In this document: positions 25,980 to 35,936 of the stretch, piece after piece
Numbering within the stretch: the stretch's first letter is position 1
Layout: each line of letters opens with the position of its first letter
Assembly: GCF_001942495.1 (NCBI RefSeq)
Contig: NZ_MKZS01000001.1
Coordinates: 6,285,889 to 6,347,006, forward strand
Direction of reading: 5' to 3'
Source of the DNA: Moorena bouillonii PNG
Lineage (GTDB): Bacteria; Cyanobacteriota; Cyanobacteriia; Cyanobacteriales; Coleofasciculaceae
Length of the DNA stretch: 61,118 bases
Made by a program: the position numbers and the translations under genes
Notes under the pieces: generated by a model
What the model was told of the DNA's origin: nothing
The model's database searches: none
Seen by the model: only the letters and a program-made list of their open reading frames with translations

Positions 25980-28900
25980 ATGCCAAGTAATAGGTCAGGA
26001 TCCGAACTAGATTATGTAATTCCTCCTGAGATTAAAGACGACGATTTTTATAAAGCGATTCAGAGGATAGCTCAGGAAGAAGATATCAAGACGGTTCTAG
26101 AAATCGGGTCTTCATCCGGTGCGGGAAGCACCGAAGCGTTTGTCAAGGGGCTGCGAGAAAATCCTTCTAATCCAGTGTTATTCTGTATGGAGGTTTCAAA
26201 ACCTCGTTTTACTGAGTTAAGGGAACGCTATCGCCAGGATTCTTTTGTCAAATGCTACAATATTTCATCAATTTCCCTAGAGCAGTTTCCTAGAGAAGAT
26301 GAGGTTAGGGAATTTTATCATGCCCATCGCACCCCTCTAAATAACTACCCTCTTGAACAAGTCTTGGGTTGGCTTCGTCAAGATATCGATTATGTTAGGG
26401 AAATGGGAACCTCTGGAGATGGGATTGAAACGATTAAGCAAGAAAACCAAATCGAATATTTTGATCTGGTCTTAATCGATGGCTCCGAGTTCACAGGTGA
26501 GGTGGAATTAGATCAGGTTTACGGAGCCAAATACATTTTACTTGATGATATTTGTACCTATAAAAATTATACTAATCACCATCGGTTATTAAGAGATAAA
26601 AACTATAAACTGATTGAGCAAAATGCGTCTGTGCGCAATGGTTACTCCATTTTTGCTAAAGCGGGTAGTCACCACTCTGTTGGGAAGTCAGGTCAAGCCT
26701 CAACCCCTCTTCCCATCCATTTTTTTACCATTGTTCTCAATGGTGAACCCTTCCTTCGCTACCATATTGACGTCTTCAGTAAACTACCATTCCCATGGCA
26801 TTGGCACATTATTGAAGGCGTAGCGCAATTGAAGCATGATACTGCCTGGAGTTTAGCGACGGGTGGGCATGTCAGTGATGAAATTCACCACAACGGTCGT
26901 AGTATTGATGGCACCACAGAGTATCTCGACCAACTGATGGAACGCTACCCTGACCAGATCACCGTCTATCGCAAACCAGATGGGGTTTTCTGGGAGGGCA
27001 AGCGAGAAATGGTGAATGCTCCCCTTGAGAATATCCAACAAGAGTGTTTGTTGTGGCAGGTAGATGTGGATGAGTTGTGGACAACTGAGCAAATCTGTAA
27101 AGCTCGACAGATGTTCATCGACCAACCTGACAAGACCGCTGCTTTCTTCTGGTGTTCGTATTTCGTGGGAGAAAATTTAATTGTTAGCAGTCGCAATTGC
27201 TATACACAAAACCCCAAACAGGAATGGTTGCGTCTGTGGAGGTTTAAACCGGGAGCTTTCTGGGCAGCCCACGAACCCCCAAGGCTTGTCCAACCGTCGT
27301 CAACTAATCAGTCAAATCAGTCAAACAATCATGAGCAAGATATAGCAAGCATCAATCCATTCCTACATCGAGAAACCGAAGCACAGGGACTGGTCTTTCA
27401 ACATTTTGCTTATGTCACACCACAGCAATTGCAGTTTAAGGAGAGCTACTACGGCTACCAGAATGCTCTGGCCGAGTGGCAGGCACTACAGCAGCAGTCT
27501 GAATTTCCGGTTTTTCTGCGTCAACATTTATCTTGGGTTAAGGATGAAACCCTGGTTGAACCGGCGGATATCTGTGGTATAGTGCCGATTGCTCAGAAGG
27601 AGCCTGACGGCGAAAAATGGCAGTTTTTGCAACTGGAAGAATTTCAGCAACAAACTATGAAGATTGAAAGACCATTCCCCCAAATTGTGGTTGATGGGGT
27701 ATTTTTCCAATTTTTTCCTAACTCTGGAATTTCCCAAGTCTGGAAGTCTTTGCTAGAAGTATGGGCAACTAATGGCTTTGGGAACCATGTGATTGTTTTA
27801 GACCGGGCTGGAACGGCTCCGAGGATTCCTGGAATTCGCTATCGCCCGATTCGAGCTTACGATTACAACAAAACGGGAGCAGATGCTGACTTGTTGCAGG
27901 AAATCTGTGATGAAAAAGGGACTGATCTATTCATTTCCAGCTACTATACCGCGCCCCTATCTACTCCTTCTGTATTTATGGCTTATGACATGATTCCAGA
28001 GGTGATCGGTGCCAATCTTAACGAAGCAGGTTGGAAAGAAAAACATTACGGTATCTTACACGCTTCACGTTATATTACGATATCCGAAAGTACGGCTCGA
28101 GATCTGATTAAGTTTTTCCCCCATATTTCCCGGTCAAAGGTAACGGTAGCTCACTGTGGAATCAAAAAAGTTTTTTCCCCGGCAAGCGATGATGATATCA
28201 ATGAGTTTAAGACTGAATTCAATGTGACCAAGCCCTACTTACTATTAGTAGGAGAAAGAACTGGTGTTAATGGCTATAAAAACGCTATCTTTCTGTTCAG
28301 AGCATTATCTAAGCTGGTGGATAAGGAAGAGTTTGGGGTGATTTGTGTCGGTGGTAGACCTGAGTTAGAACCTGAGCTAGCTGCCCTGGCAGCAGGGATA
28401 ACAACCCAGGTTCTGCCCCTGAGTGATGAAGACTTGAAAGTAGCGTATTCTGGTGCGATCGCTCTGGTTGTCCCCTCTCTGTACGAAGGCTTCGGATTAC
28501 CAGTTACCGAAGCAATGGTTTGTGGTTGCCCTGTGATTACCTGTCGTCACTCCTCTCTTCCTGAAGCGGCTGGGGAAGCAGCATTGTATGTGGATCAATC
28601 TAATCTTTACGAGCTGATTGATGCGCTGTACAAAGTTCAAAACCCAGAGGTTCGTAAGCAGTTGATTGCTGATGGGTTTGAACACGCGAATAAATTTTCC
28701 TGGTCAAAGATGGCCGATACTGTGGCAGAGGTTCTGGTCGAAACTGCTAAGACAATCAAAAATGAGACTACTGGTATAGGTTCCCCCCTTTGGGGAGAAT
28801 TCAGGAAGTTACAGGCTCAAATCCAACAAAAGCTACCCCCAAGTCCGTCCCTAATTCAAGTTCAGCCAACTCAGCTTCAGTCAGGGGATCTCGAAGAGCA

Positions 28901-29318
28901 ATTGAGGTATGCAGAGGCTCAACTTCAGCAAAAACAGCGGGAACTTCAAGAAGCGGGGTCAACTCTAGCTGCAATGCAGTCCAATCAATTCTGGAAATTG
29001 CGGTCAGGCTGGTTTCGACTAAAACCCCTGTTAGTTCCACTAGTTAGTCTAATTTTAGGGATAAACTTACTACTGCTATCTACCGCCATGTATGCTGACA
29101 GGACTCTTCTGCAACTAATCTCATTCGTTTCTCCTGTCCAAGGAAATCTATTCTTTAGTCTTGGCGGTAGTTTGTTGTCCATTGCACTAATGTTAGGTAT
29201 GGTGGGCTATCTTGGCTATATGAAGCCTCAGGTTCTCCGCAGGGTCAGAATTGTCATGGGTAGTGGGGGATTAGCGTTGATAGGTTTGACGGTACTACAA
29301 AACATTAACCTGTTGTAG
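25980..29318 (+). CDS. Methyltransferase-GT-GT4 fusion with membrane tail
   Basis: A 1112-aa multidomain protein. About 1-235: class I methyltransferase-like part (VLEIGSSSGAGSTEAF, YFDLVLIDGSEFTGEV). About 245-560: a glycosyltransferase-like region opening IHFFTIVLNGEPFLRYHIDV, with WQVDVDELW as probable metal site. About 580-930: GT4 domain with YDMIPE, LLVGERTGVNGYKN and EGFGLPVTEAM. About 960-1005: coiled coil. Then FWKLRSGWF and two or three hydrophobic segments near the C-terminus. ATG at 25980 has GAGGGG upstream; a GTG at 25959 would add 7 residues. One chain could methylate and add two sugars at the membrane. Substrates unknown. Confidence 0.85.
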   Translation: MPSNRSGSELDYVIPPEIKDDDFYKAIQRIAQEEDIKTVLEIGSSSGAGSTEAFVKGLRENPSNPVLFCMEVSKPRFTELRERYRQDSFVKCYNISSISLEQFPREDEVREFYHAHRTPLNNYPLEQVLGWLRQDIDYVREMGTSGDGIETIKQENQIEYFDLVLIDGSEFTGEVELDQVYGAKYILLDDICTYKNYTNHHRLLRDKNYKLIEQNASVRNGYSIFAKAGSHHSVGKSGQASTPLPIHFFTIVLNGEPFLRYHIDVFSKLPFPWHWHIIEGVAQLKHDTAWSLATGGHVSDEIHHNGRSIDGTTEYLDQLMERYPDQITVYRKPDGVFWEGKREMVNAPLENIQQECLLWQVDVDELWTTEQICKARQMFIDQPDKTAAFFWCSYFVGENLIVSSRNCYTQNPKQEWLRLWRFKPGAFWAAHEPPRLVQPSSTNQSNQSNNHEQDIASINPFLHRETEAQGLVFQHFAYVTPQQLQFKESYYGYQNALAEWQALQQQSEFPVFLRQHLSWVKDETLVEPADICGIVPIAQKEPDGEKWQFLQLEEFQQQTMKIERPFPQIVVDGVFFQFFPNSGISQVWKSLLEVWATNGFGNHVIVLDRAGTAPRIPGIRYRPIRAYDYNKTGADADLLQEICDEKGTDLFISSYYTAPLSTPSVFMAYDMIPEVIGANLNEAGWKEKHYGILHASRYITISESTARDLIKFFPHISRSKVTVAHCGIKKVFSPASDDDINEFKTEFNVTKPYLLLVGERTGVNGYKNAIFLFRALSKLVDKEEFGVICVGGRPELEPELAALAAGITTQVLPLSDEDLKVAYSGAIALVVPSLYEGFGLPVTEAMVCGCPVITCRHSSLPEAAGEAALYVDQSNLYELIDALYKVQNPEVRKQLIADGFEHANKFSWSKMADTVAEVLVETAKTIKNETTGIGSPLWGEFRKLQAQIQQKLPPSPSLIQVQPTQLQSGDLEEQLRYAEAQLQQKQRELQEAGSTLAAMQSNQFWKLRSGWFRLKPLLVPLVSLILGINLLLLSTAMYADRTLLQLISFVSPVQGNLFFSLGGSLLSIALMLGMVGYLGYMKPQVLRRVRIVMGSGGLALIGLTVLQNINLL

Positions 29319-29515
29319 ATAACTGCCCAGTTTTCCAAGTCTTAATTCTTAAGACCCTTTATTTTTATTCCCTTTAGCCAAGAGGAGGCTTAGGTGGTGC
29401 TTCAACAAACTTTCGTCCACCTCCGGGGACTGAATTAAAACAAGGGTTTTCAATCTGGACTTGTGACCAGACTTAAGTTCGAGCTAATTTATCAACACCT
29501 GGGTGTAACAACAAG

Positions 29516-30970
29516 ATGACACAAACCTTTAGAGATATCTGTTGGTGTGGAAATACTGAGCTAACTGAATTTTCCCCTGACTACTTGGCGTGCTCTAAAT
29601 GTGGCACTCTAGTGTCAAAAACTGGTTTGAGGTCTGAGCAGCTCCGTGTACAGGATGATAACCATGACTTCTACGGTAAAGAATACTGGTTGTCTTATCA
29701 GACCGAGCATTATGGTTTTCCTGATATTCGTCAACGAGCCCGTCAAGATTTACCAGAGCGATGCCTCCACTGGTTGCGTACACTGATGGCTTATAAACTA
29801 CCACCAGCCAAAGTGCTTGAGTTAGGTTGTGCTCATGGTGGCTTTGTGGCAATGATGGGTTGGGCAGGTTTTGATGCTATGGGTCTGGAGCTTAGCCCTT
29901 GGGTGGTGGAATTTGCACAACAGACATTCAAGATGCCCATTTTGTTAGGACCGATTGAGGATCAGCAACTAGGAGCCGAATTGTTTGATGCCATCGTACT
30001 CTACGATGTCCTAGAGCATCTACCTGATCCAGTGGCTACCATGAGCCATGGGGCATCTCTTCTGAAGGAAGATGGTATTTTCATTGTCCAGATGCCAAAT
30101 TATGAAGAGGGTAAAACCTATTCAGAGATGGTTGCTCAAAAGGATAATTTTTTACAGCTAATGCAACCTATTGAGCATATCCATCTTTTGAGTAGGCGAG
30201 GGGTGTCGCAATTCTTTAAGAACCTCGGTTTTGAGTTTCTGCAATTTGAACAACAGTTGTTCGACTATGACATGTTTTTCGTAGCTAGTCGGCAGCCTTT
30301 GGTGCGCTATACTGATGAGCAAATTAGTTACTATCTTCTCAAGAGTCCATCTGGGCGAATGGTTCAGGCATTACTGGACAAATCCTCTGAGTTTAATAAA
30401 CTCAAATTTCAGTATCAAAACATGCAAGTTCAGTATAAAACTAGCGAGACTAGGCGTGCTGAGCTTCTGAAAATTATTGAGCAACAGGATCAAGAGATAG
30501 CTTCCTTGCGATCTCAGGTTAATGCAACTGTCACAGACCTCCAGCAGACTAAATCACAATTAACCCAAGCTCACTCAGACCTTCAAGATACTCAGTCACA
30601 ATTGACCAATGCCCACTTAGACCTTCAAAATACTCAGTCACAATTAAATCAATACCACTCAGAAATTCAATATAATCAATCACAATTAACTCAGATACAC
30701 TCAGAAATTCAACATACTCAGTCACAATTAACCCAAATACATTCACACCTTCAGCATACTCAATCACAATTGGCACAGTCACAGGAAAAAATTCAGGATT
30801 TTCAGCAAAATCAATTACAGCAGATTCAGAACCAACTGAACGAAGCTGAGGCTAAGTTGAAGGTAATTAATGTAGAAATTGCGGCCATGAAGACCAGTAA
30901 GTTTTGGAAACTGCGATCGCTCTGGTTCAAATTTAAAGGGTTTGTCGGTCTCCCTACAGATAACGAATAA
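29516..30970 (+). CDS. SAM methyltransferase with zinc ribbon and 14-residue repeats
   Basis: A 484-aa protein. A four-Cys motif near the N-terminus (C9, C11, C26, C29; CWCG...CSKCG) is typical of sugar methyltransferases of the Methyltransf_23/13 type. Motif I KVLELGCAHGGFV lies near 108-120 and LYDVLEHL near 165. Residues about 300-440 are coiled coil including six 14-residue repeats (TQSQLTQIHSEIQH type). The C-terminus IAAMKTSKFWKLRSLWFKFK matches that of the 1112-aa protein upstream, suggesting a common docking site. It likely C- or O-methylates a sugar nucleotide or glycan. Confidence 0.86.
   Translation: MTQTFRDICWCGNTELTEFSPDYLACSKCGTLVSKTGLRSEQLRVQDDNHDFYGKEYWLSYQTEHYGFPDIRQRARQDLPERCLHWLRTLMAYKLPPAKVLELGCAHGGFVAMMGWAGFDAMGLELSPWVVEFAQQTFKMPILLGPIEDQQLGAELFDAIVLYDVLEHLPDPVATMSHGASLLKEDGIFIVQMPNYEEGKTYSEMVAQKDNFLQLMQPIEHIHLLSRRGVSQFFKNLGFEFLQFEQQLFDYDMFFVASRQPLVRYTDEQISYYLLKSPSGRMVQALLDKSSEFNKLKFQYQNMQVQYKTSETRRAELLKIIEQQDQEIASLRSQVNATVTDLQQTKSQLTQAHSDLQDTQSQLTNAHLDLQNTQSQLNQYHSEIQYNQSQLTQIHSEIQHTQSQLTQIHSHLQHTQSQLAQSQEKIQDFQQNQLQQIQNQLNEAEAKLKVINVEIAAMKTSKFWKLRSLWFKFKGFVGLPTDNE
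30548..30799 (+). repeat. Six in-frame 42-bp repeats inside coding region
   Basis: Six consecutive 14-codon units with the consensus TQSQLTQxHSxLQx, from TKSQLTQAHSDLQD (30548) to TQSQLAQSQEKIQD (ends 30799). Fourteen residues equals two coiled-coil heptads, so copy-number change would lengthen the rod without breaking phase. Confidence 0.9.
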
Positions 30971-31011
30971 AATTTTAAATAATTAACCTCAGCTAAAATA
31001 GGAGTGTAATC

Positions 31012-31395
31012 ATGGTTGATAGGGTGCTCGATCAAGTTGTTACTGCTAAGGAACCATTCAACAGTTATGAGACGGTTAAAGACGCTGTTGAAACCAATGT
31101 TATAGGAATGCTGCCCCAACTCCCAAGTCCTACGGTCATTACTCACTATCGAAGGCTCAGGGATTTGCATCCACTTGAGCACAATTGTTGCCTACGCCTT
31201 GTCATCTAGGTCAAACCCGCGAAAAAATCGTTGCAGTCGTTTGTAATTTGACTCGGCCAGAGCCTTTCCCTCACATCCCAATGCCAGTTCACTCAGGTTC
31301 ACTGTCTTTACTTTCAGCAATGCCAGCTTGAACTTGGCTAGAAACGAAACTCTCGCTCCGTGCCATCCCACATGGGGTTGGAGGGCTTTCTTCAA
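31012..31395 (-). pseudogene. IS4-type transposase remnant
   Basis: On the minus strand from 31395 the frame reads FLAKFKLALLKVKTVNLSEL, then ESNYKRLQRFFRGFDLD, the typical N-terminus of IS4-family transposases. A TAG at 31192-31194 interrupts, and the same frame continues KWMQIPEPSIVSNDRRTWELG, matching the segment that normally holds the first catalytic Asp. Homology fades after about 31060. The catalytic core and ends are gone, so this is a dead relic between two polysaccharide genes. Confidence 0.7.
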
Positions 31396-31564
31396 TTCGC
31401 CCTTATTAGTTCATGGGGTTTGATATCACTCTCTTAAATTCGGATGAAACCCCATCCTGCTCTTCTTTTCAACCTTTTTGTCCTGTACTGAGGTTAGGGG
31501 TAGACTTTTTGCAGGAAAACATGTACTCTAATCTATTAGTTTTTCATAGTCTGAGAGAAAATAA

Positions 31565-32593
31565 ATGGGACTCTCAAAGCTCTCACCGCCAAAACAGTCT
31601 CTAAATCAGTCTCTAATTACTGACTTGACTGATAGGAGAAATCTAGTCATTGTCATTCCTTCATTTAATGACTGGGAAGCTCTGGAAAAGCTACTGCTGC
31701 TTATTGATGAGATTATTATTCCTCAAGGCACCAATTTAGAAGTTGTCATTGTTGATGACTATTCAACTATGCCCATCCCAGATTCACTGACTCATCAAGA
31801 ACATCTCCAGATTCGAGCAGTTAACATCCTTCGACTTCGCCGCAACCTTGGTCACCAGAGAGCGATAGCGGTTGGCTTGTCCTATGTATATAGCCACTCA
31901 GACTGCGACTGGGTTGTGGTGATGGACGGTGATGGGGAAGATAATCCCTTTGCCATAGAGCACCTCCTGAATGTCTCAGACAAGACAGGTAACAATAAAA
32001 TAATTTTTGCTAAGCGCAGTAAGCGGTCTGAAAGCTACACATTTAAGTTTTTCTATTTCATTTACAAAAAGCTTTATCTCCTGCTTATAGGTAAAGAAAT
32101 TAGCGTCGGTAATTTCAGTTTATTACCTGCTTATTTATTGAAGAACGTCGTAGTGATTTCAGAAATTTGGAATCATTACTCATCAGGAATTTATCGCTCT
32201 CGAATTCCCTATCTTGAAGTAGATGTGCCCCGGGCGAAGCGACTAGCTGGACAACCCAAGATGAACTTAGTGTCCCTAGTGACACATGGCTTGAGTTCTA
32301 TTGCAGTGTACGGAGATATTGTCGGGACGAGAATCTTATTAAGTATTGTAGTTTTGTTAATTATTTTATTGTTGCTCTTAGGCTTTGTTTTGCTGATTAG
32401 AGTCTTTACCGATTGGGGGATACCAGGCTGGGCGACCTACGTTTCGGGTTTATTAGTTCTATCTATGTTGCAACTTGTCTTAATCGGCACTGTTTTCAGT
32501 CTGATAATCCTGTCAAGTCGCAATCAGTCAAACTTGATTCCAGTTCGAGATTATAAATATTACGTTGATGATTTCTTTACTTTAAAACCATGA
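31565..32593 (+). CDS. GT2 glycosyltransferase with C-terminal membrane helices
   Basis: A 342-aa enzyme of the polyprenyl-phosphate glycosyltransferase (GtrB/DPM1-like) type. LVIVIPSFNDWEALEKLL, EVVIVDDYST and the metal motif VVMDGDGEDNP are all visible; two long hydrophobic segments lie near 250-280 and 290-320. It would load a sugar onto a lipid carrier at the inner membrane. It overlaps the next gene by ATGA. The GT-C-like protein at 33381 could use the product (inference). Confidence 0.88.
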   Translation: MGLSKLSPPKQSLNQSLITDLTDRRNLVIVIPSFNDWEALEKLLLLIDEIIIPQGTNLEVVIVDDYSTMPIPDSLTHQEHLQIRAVNILRLRRNLGHQRAIAVGLSYVYSHSDCDWVVVMDGDGEDNPFAIEHLLNVSDKTGNNKIIFAKRSKRSESYTFKFFYFIYKKLYLLLIGKEISVGNFSLLPAYLLKNVVVISEIWNHYSSGIYRSRIPYLEVDVPRAKRLAGQPKMNLVSLVTHGLSSIAVYGDIVGTRILLSIVVLLIILLLLLGFVLLIRVFTDWGIPGWATYVSGLLVLSMLQLVLIGTVFSLIILSSRNQSNLIPVRDYKYYVDDFFTLKP

Positions 32594-33297
32594 GCCAGTT
32601 TACCTATGTCGGGACAGAGTTAGAGCTGTTTGCTCAAGCCAAGAATTGGAAAAACTATATAAGAGTTTTATTAAGCAAATATATCCAAGGTGATGTCTTA
32701 GAAGTTGGGGCGGGGATAGGAAGCAACACCCGTTTACTCTGTCGCTCCCCATATAGTCAGTGGTTGTGCCTAGAGCCAGACAATCAGCTTTTCCATGCTC
32801 TAGAACAATCGATTGATTTAAATGGTATCATCAACTGTTATGCCCGCAATGGAACTATTGATAGTTTGAATAATGAGCAATTCTTTGATTCAATTTTATA
32901 CATTGATGTTTTAGAACATATCCACAATGATAATCAAGAAGTCATCAAAGTGTCTCAACATCTAAAAGCTAATGGAAATTTAGTTATTTTAGGTCCGGCT
33001 CATCAAAGATTGTTTACTCCCTTCGATGCAGCTATTGGTCACTATCGTCGCTATAGTCAATCCAGCCTTAAAGCAATAATACCAGATAATCTCAAGATTG
33101 TTAAATGTCTCTATTTAGATAGTGTGGGTTTACTAGCTAGTCTAGCTAATAAACTGATACTTAAGCAAAGTCAACCAACTTTAAAACAAATACAAGTATG
33201 GGATAGCTTAATGGTTCCTCTTTCTAGAAAGTTAGATCCTATCTTAAGATATAGATTAGGAAAATCAATTCTGCTAATAGCAAAAAAAATATCCTGA
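32590..33297 (+). CDS. Class I SAM-dependent methyltransferase
   Basis: A 235-aa methyltransferase: motif I VLEVGAGIGSNTRLL (about 36-50), acidic motif II LEPDNQ, and the conserved YIDVLEHI. HYRRYS near residue 158 is common in Methyltransf_11/12 proteins next to GtrB-like genes. Translation is coupled to the preceding gene through a 4-bp overlap. Last gene of the plus-strand arm, followed by a strong hairpin. Confidence 0.88.
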   Translation: MSQFTYVGTELELFAQAKNWKNYIRVLLSKYIQGDVLEVGAGIGSNTRLLCRSPYSQWLCLEPDNQLFHALEQSIDLNGIINCYARNGTIDSLNNEQFFDSILYIDVLEHIHNDNQEVIKVSQHLKANGNLVILGPAHQRLFTPFDAAIGHYRRYSQSSLKAIIPDNLKIVKCLYLDSVGLLASLANKLILKQSQPTLKQIQVWDSLMVPLSRKLDPILRYRLGKSILLIAKKIS

Positions 33298-33301
33298 TCA
33301 A

Positions 33302-33360
33302 AAAAATAATTGTCAGGGTTAATTTTATAGTTTAAAAAATTAACCCTGACAATTATTTTT
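33302..33360. terminator. Bidirectional 25-bp hairpin terminator
   Basis: A perfect 25-bp inverted repeat (33302-33326 with 33336-33360) around a 9-base loop; the GC core is TGTCAGGGTTAA, with A-rich and T-rich outer ends so either strand yields a stem followed by T's. It lies exactly between convergent genes and should end both. Confidence 0.85.
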
Positions 33361-33380
33361 GGATAGAACCATTTCCTAAT

Positions 33381-34739
33381 TCATTTGGGAGGGCTATAAA
33401 AACTTCTAAAACCTTTCCACACTTTACCACCTTGTTGAATGTTTTTATTAGCTAAAGACACCCAATACTCGTGAGACTTACGTTCAAAATATTCTATAGA
33501 CTCTAAATCCTCAAAAGAATCTTGAGATTCTTTTGAGATTACCGAAATTTGAGCCAACCTTTCTCTAATATCTTGATAATTATCAATAGCTACTTTCTGA
33601 AATTGAAGAACTATAGGAGTAAAACAAAGCATTATCCATAAAAAAGCTATAATTATATGAATTTTAGCAAAAATTTTTGAGATTTTATACCCAAGCCAAA
33701 CAAAAGCCAAAGGAACAAGTGAGATTGAAGCTACCCATTGTCTTGGTAAAATCCAATAGTTACTCCGAAAAGAGACATAAGATAAAAATATAGATATTCC
33801 CAAGGCTATAATTATTAGAAAAATAGGACTGATGAGCTCTTTAAGATAAACTTTCCTAAGTTTTGGATAAACTATAATAATTGAGAAAATTACGAAAATG
33901 GTAATAAGCAATGGTTCTAAAAATTTTTGTAAGAATTCAAAATGACTGAAGCCTATAAAAGTGGTGATTAACTCATCCTTTTTGCTCCAATAAAAAGGAT
34001 CGAATGTAAACTCTGGCTGCCCTCGTAACCAAGTTAATAATCCCAAAGTAAAATAGACTATTGTGCCGAGTACACAAAGAGGAATATTCGTATGTTTAAT
34101 GACAGAGTTAATGGAAATTTTTTTGCCAATTTTAATTAATTTTTGCAAGTATGTAAATACAATAATTGCTAACCAATAAACATAAAAGTAAGGGTGGAAT
34201 AGTACGCCCATTAAAATAGAAAATAATCCAAAAAATGTCAAAATCGGACGGGTTCTTTGGGGCAAAGGGGTACTGTAATAGGCCAAGGTACAAACCGTAG
34301 CAGTTACTAAAGGCATATAAGGGCGGGCTTCACCCACAAAATACATTAGCTGAGTTTGATCAAAAAGAGCAAGAATACCAATCACTTGCCAGAAAAAAGG
34401 CATGCCCCAAAGACGGAACAGATAAATTGCTGCTAAAAACAAGACCAAACCAGAGAAAATACTGGGAAATCTTAGCCAAAAGATGTTAGCACCAAAGAGC
34501 TGCATTAACCAGTAGTTAATAAGCATATAAATGCCTGTCTGTCCATGATTAATCGTTAGAATAGACTGACTGATAGCGTTCCAAGCTTCAGCCGTTGTCT
34601 CATAGCTGCCGAAAGCAAAATGTAAAAACTCATCAATCCAAATTGGCCGACCAAAAGATGAGTGTAATGCTACGCAAAACAGAGATAGTAGTAACAAGCA
34701 AATATTAGAAATATGGTAATTGATTAATTTATTTTTCAT
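33381..34739 (-). CDS. GT-C-type membrane glycosyltransferase
   Basis: A 452-aa polytopic membrane protein with roughly 10-12 hydrophobic segments and a short soluble C-terminus (from about residue 385). The first periplasmic loop has IWIDEFLHF, an acidic motif in the position of the catalytic Asp/Glu of ArnT/PMT-like enzymes, and EARPYMPL follows near 130. Such enzymes take sugars from polyprenyl-phosphate donors. Start at 34739 (MKNKLINYH); three more codons are possible. AT-richer than its neighbours. Confidence 0.75.
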   Translation of the reverse strand: MKNKLINYHISNICLLLLSLFCVALHSSFGRPIWIDEFLHFAFGSYETTAEAWNAISQSILTINHGQTGIYMLINYWLMQLFGANIFWLRFPSIFSGLVLFLAAIYLFRLWGMPFFWQVIGILALFDQTQLMYFVGEARPYMPLVTATVCTLAYYSTPLPQRTRPILTFFGLFSILMGVLFHPYFYVYWLAIIVFTYLQKLIKIGKKISINSVIKHTNIPLCVLGTIVYFTLGLLTWLRGQPEFTFDPFYWSKKDELITTFIGFSHFEFLQKFLEPLLITIFVIFSIIIVYPKLRKVYLKELISPIFLIIIALGISIFLSYVSFRSNYWILPRQWVASISLVPLAFVWLGYKISKIFAKIHIIIAFLWIMLCFTPIVLQFQKVAIDNYQDIRERLAQISVISKESQDSFEDLESIEYFERKSHEYWVSLANKNIQQGGKVWKGFRSFYSPPK

Positions 34740-35936
34740 CACCCTCAATAACCATTGATAAAAAGACCCTTAAAACGGTATTAATATGAAGATGTTAAAA
34801 GGTTAGCACTAAAAATATTTCAGATTGTAATAAAACTTTACATAGCGGTACTTAGACAATTATTAAAGCAAAAATCAGGTATAATGATTGCTCTAGTTAG
34901 CAGCTATTATGTCGTTATGTTTAGGGGATCGCTCCCACGAGAGAAACTCCCCCCGCAGCAATGCCTCCCGTTTCGCTTAAATGATGTAGTACTATGGGTA
35001 ATTTGGGAATTAGCGATCGCCCGTTTCTGGAATCATACCCCCATTCAGGAACGCCAAAAAGTTTTTTTAGATTGGCATCTTTTTTAGTAATTGATCCTAC
35101 TTAGTCTAGGAGAGCCACAAATGACTTAGGATTGCTAGAGTACAATATACCGTGCTTGATAATACCGTGCTTGATAATAACGATAGACAGACATCAGGGA
35201 TTTTTGTAAACTTTTATTACTGGATTCAACACTTCTGTTCCCATTGCTTATAGTATATTCTTGGCTAACACCGATGAAAGGCTAGCAGTCGTTGCAATTC
35301 TGGATTCGGTCAGAGACTCTCACATTTATGGAGACTTTGGTTTTCTCGGTAACTCGTGGGCATTGCCAATGCACCAACAGACCCAAAACCCCATTCAAGC
35401 AAAGATAGCCAGCCTACTTTACGCTGGTTACTTCGCCGTCACTATAATCAAGATGTCTTAACTTTTCAGACTGTTTCCTCTTCCCTTTAATTTCACAGTA
35501 AGTATTCAGCCGTCAGCCGTCAGCCGTCAGCTAAAAGCTCACGCTACTTGAGGTGCCGTCAGCTGAAGTAACTCAGCATTATTCCAATGCTTACCTGTTT
35601 TCTTCAAAAGCACCTCAAGTAGCGATGCAGCGCGGTCTTGGGGAGGCAGCGCGGTCTTGGGGGTTCCCCCCATGAGCGACTGCCGTGGTTTCCCCCATGA
35701 GCGACTGCATCAAGACAGCGTGCGCGTAGCGCATTAGCTGATAGCTGATAGCTGACGGCTAAATGCTTAGAAATTAAGATTATTGAGAATCAGCCTTGGG
35801 GGAAATCTTTGACTGAAGGGATTGTCAGAGATGCCGTGAAAAGTCAGCTCGTGTATTAGAGTATTGAAACCACTTCACAGTAAGAAGATGGCTGTAGACC
35901 TTTTAAAGTTGAACTAATACAGTTTATGTTTAAATT
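34740..35936. other. Gene-less 1.2-kb stretch with repeats
   Basis: Two short plus-strand frames (34884-35087 and 35261-35461) have no recognisable domain and I do not call them genes. TACCGTGCTTGATAATA occurs twice in tandem near 35149-35177. STRR CAGCCGT (35503-35530), CACGCTACTTGAGGTGCCGT (about 35539) and a full dispersed repeat (35622-35716), followed by GCTGATA units, fill the right part. A HIP1 site lies at about 35013. Confidence 0.65.
35622..35716 (+). repeat. Dispersed palindromic repeat, full copy
   Basis: Same element as at 1336-1432 and 14423-14518: GCGATGCAGCGCGGTCTTGG start, duplicated core, CATGAGCGACTGC middle, GCATCAAGACA end. Confidence 0.88.

Noticed and set aside
28790-29047. 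Alternative-frame genes inside the 1112-aa protein gene
   Set aside because: They overlap well-supported coding sequence and have no recognisable domain.
31413-31604. Short frame before the GtrB-like gene
   Set aside because: Overlaps the true start at 31565 in another frame and lacks any recognisable sequence.
34884-35461. Two short plus-strand frames as genes
   Set aside because: No domain, no ribosome site, flanked by repeats; possibly remnants but unsupported.
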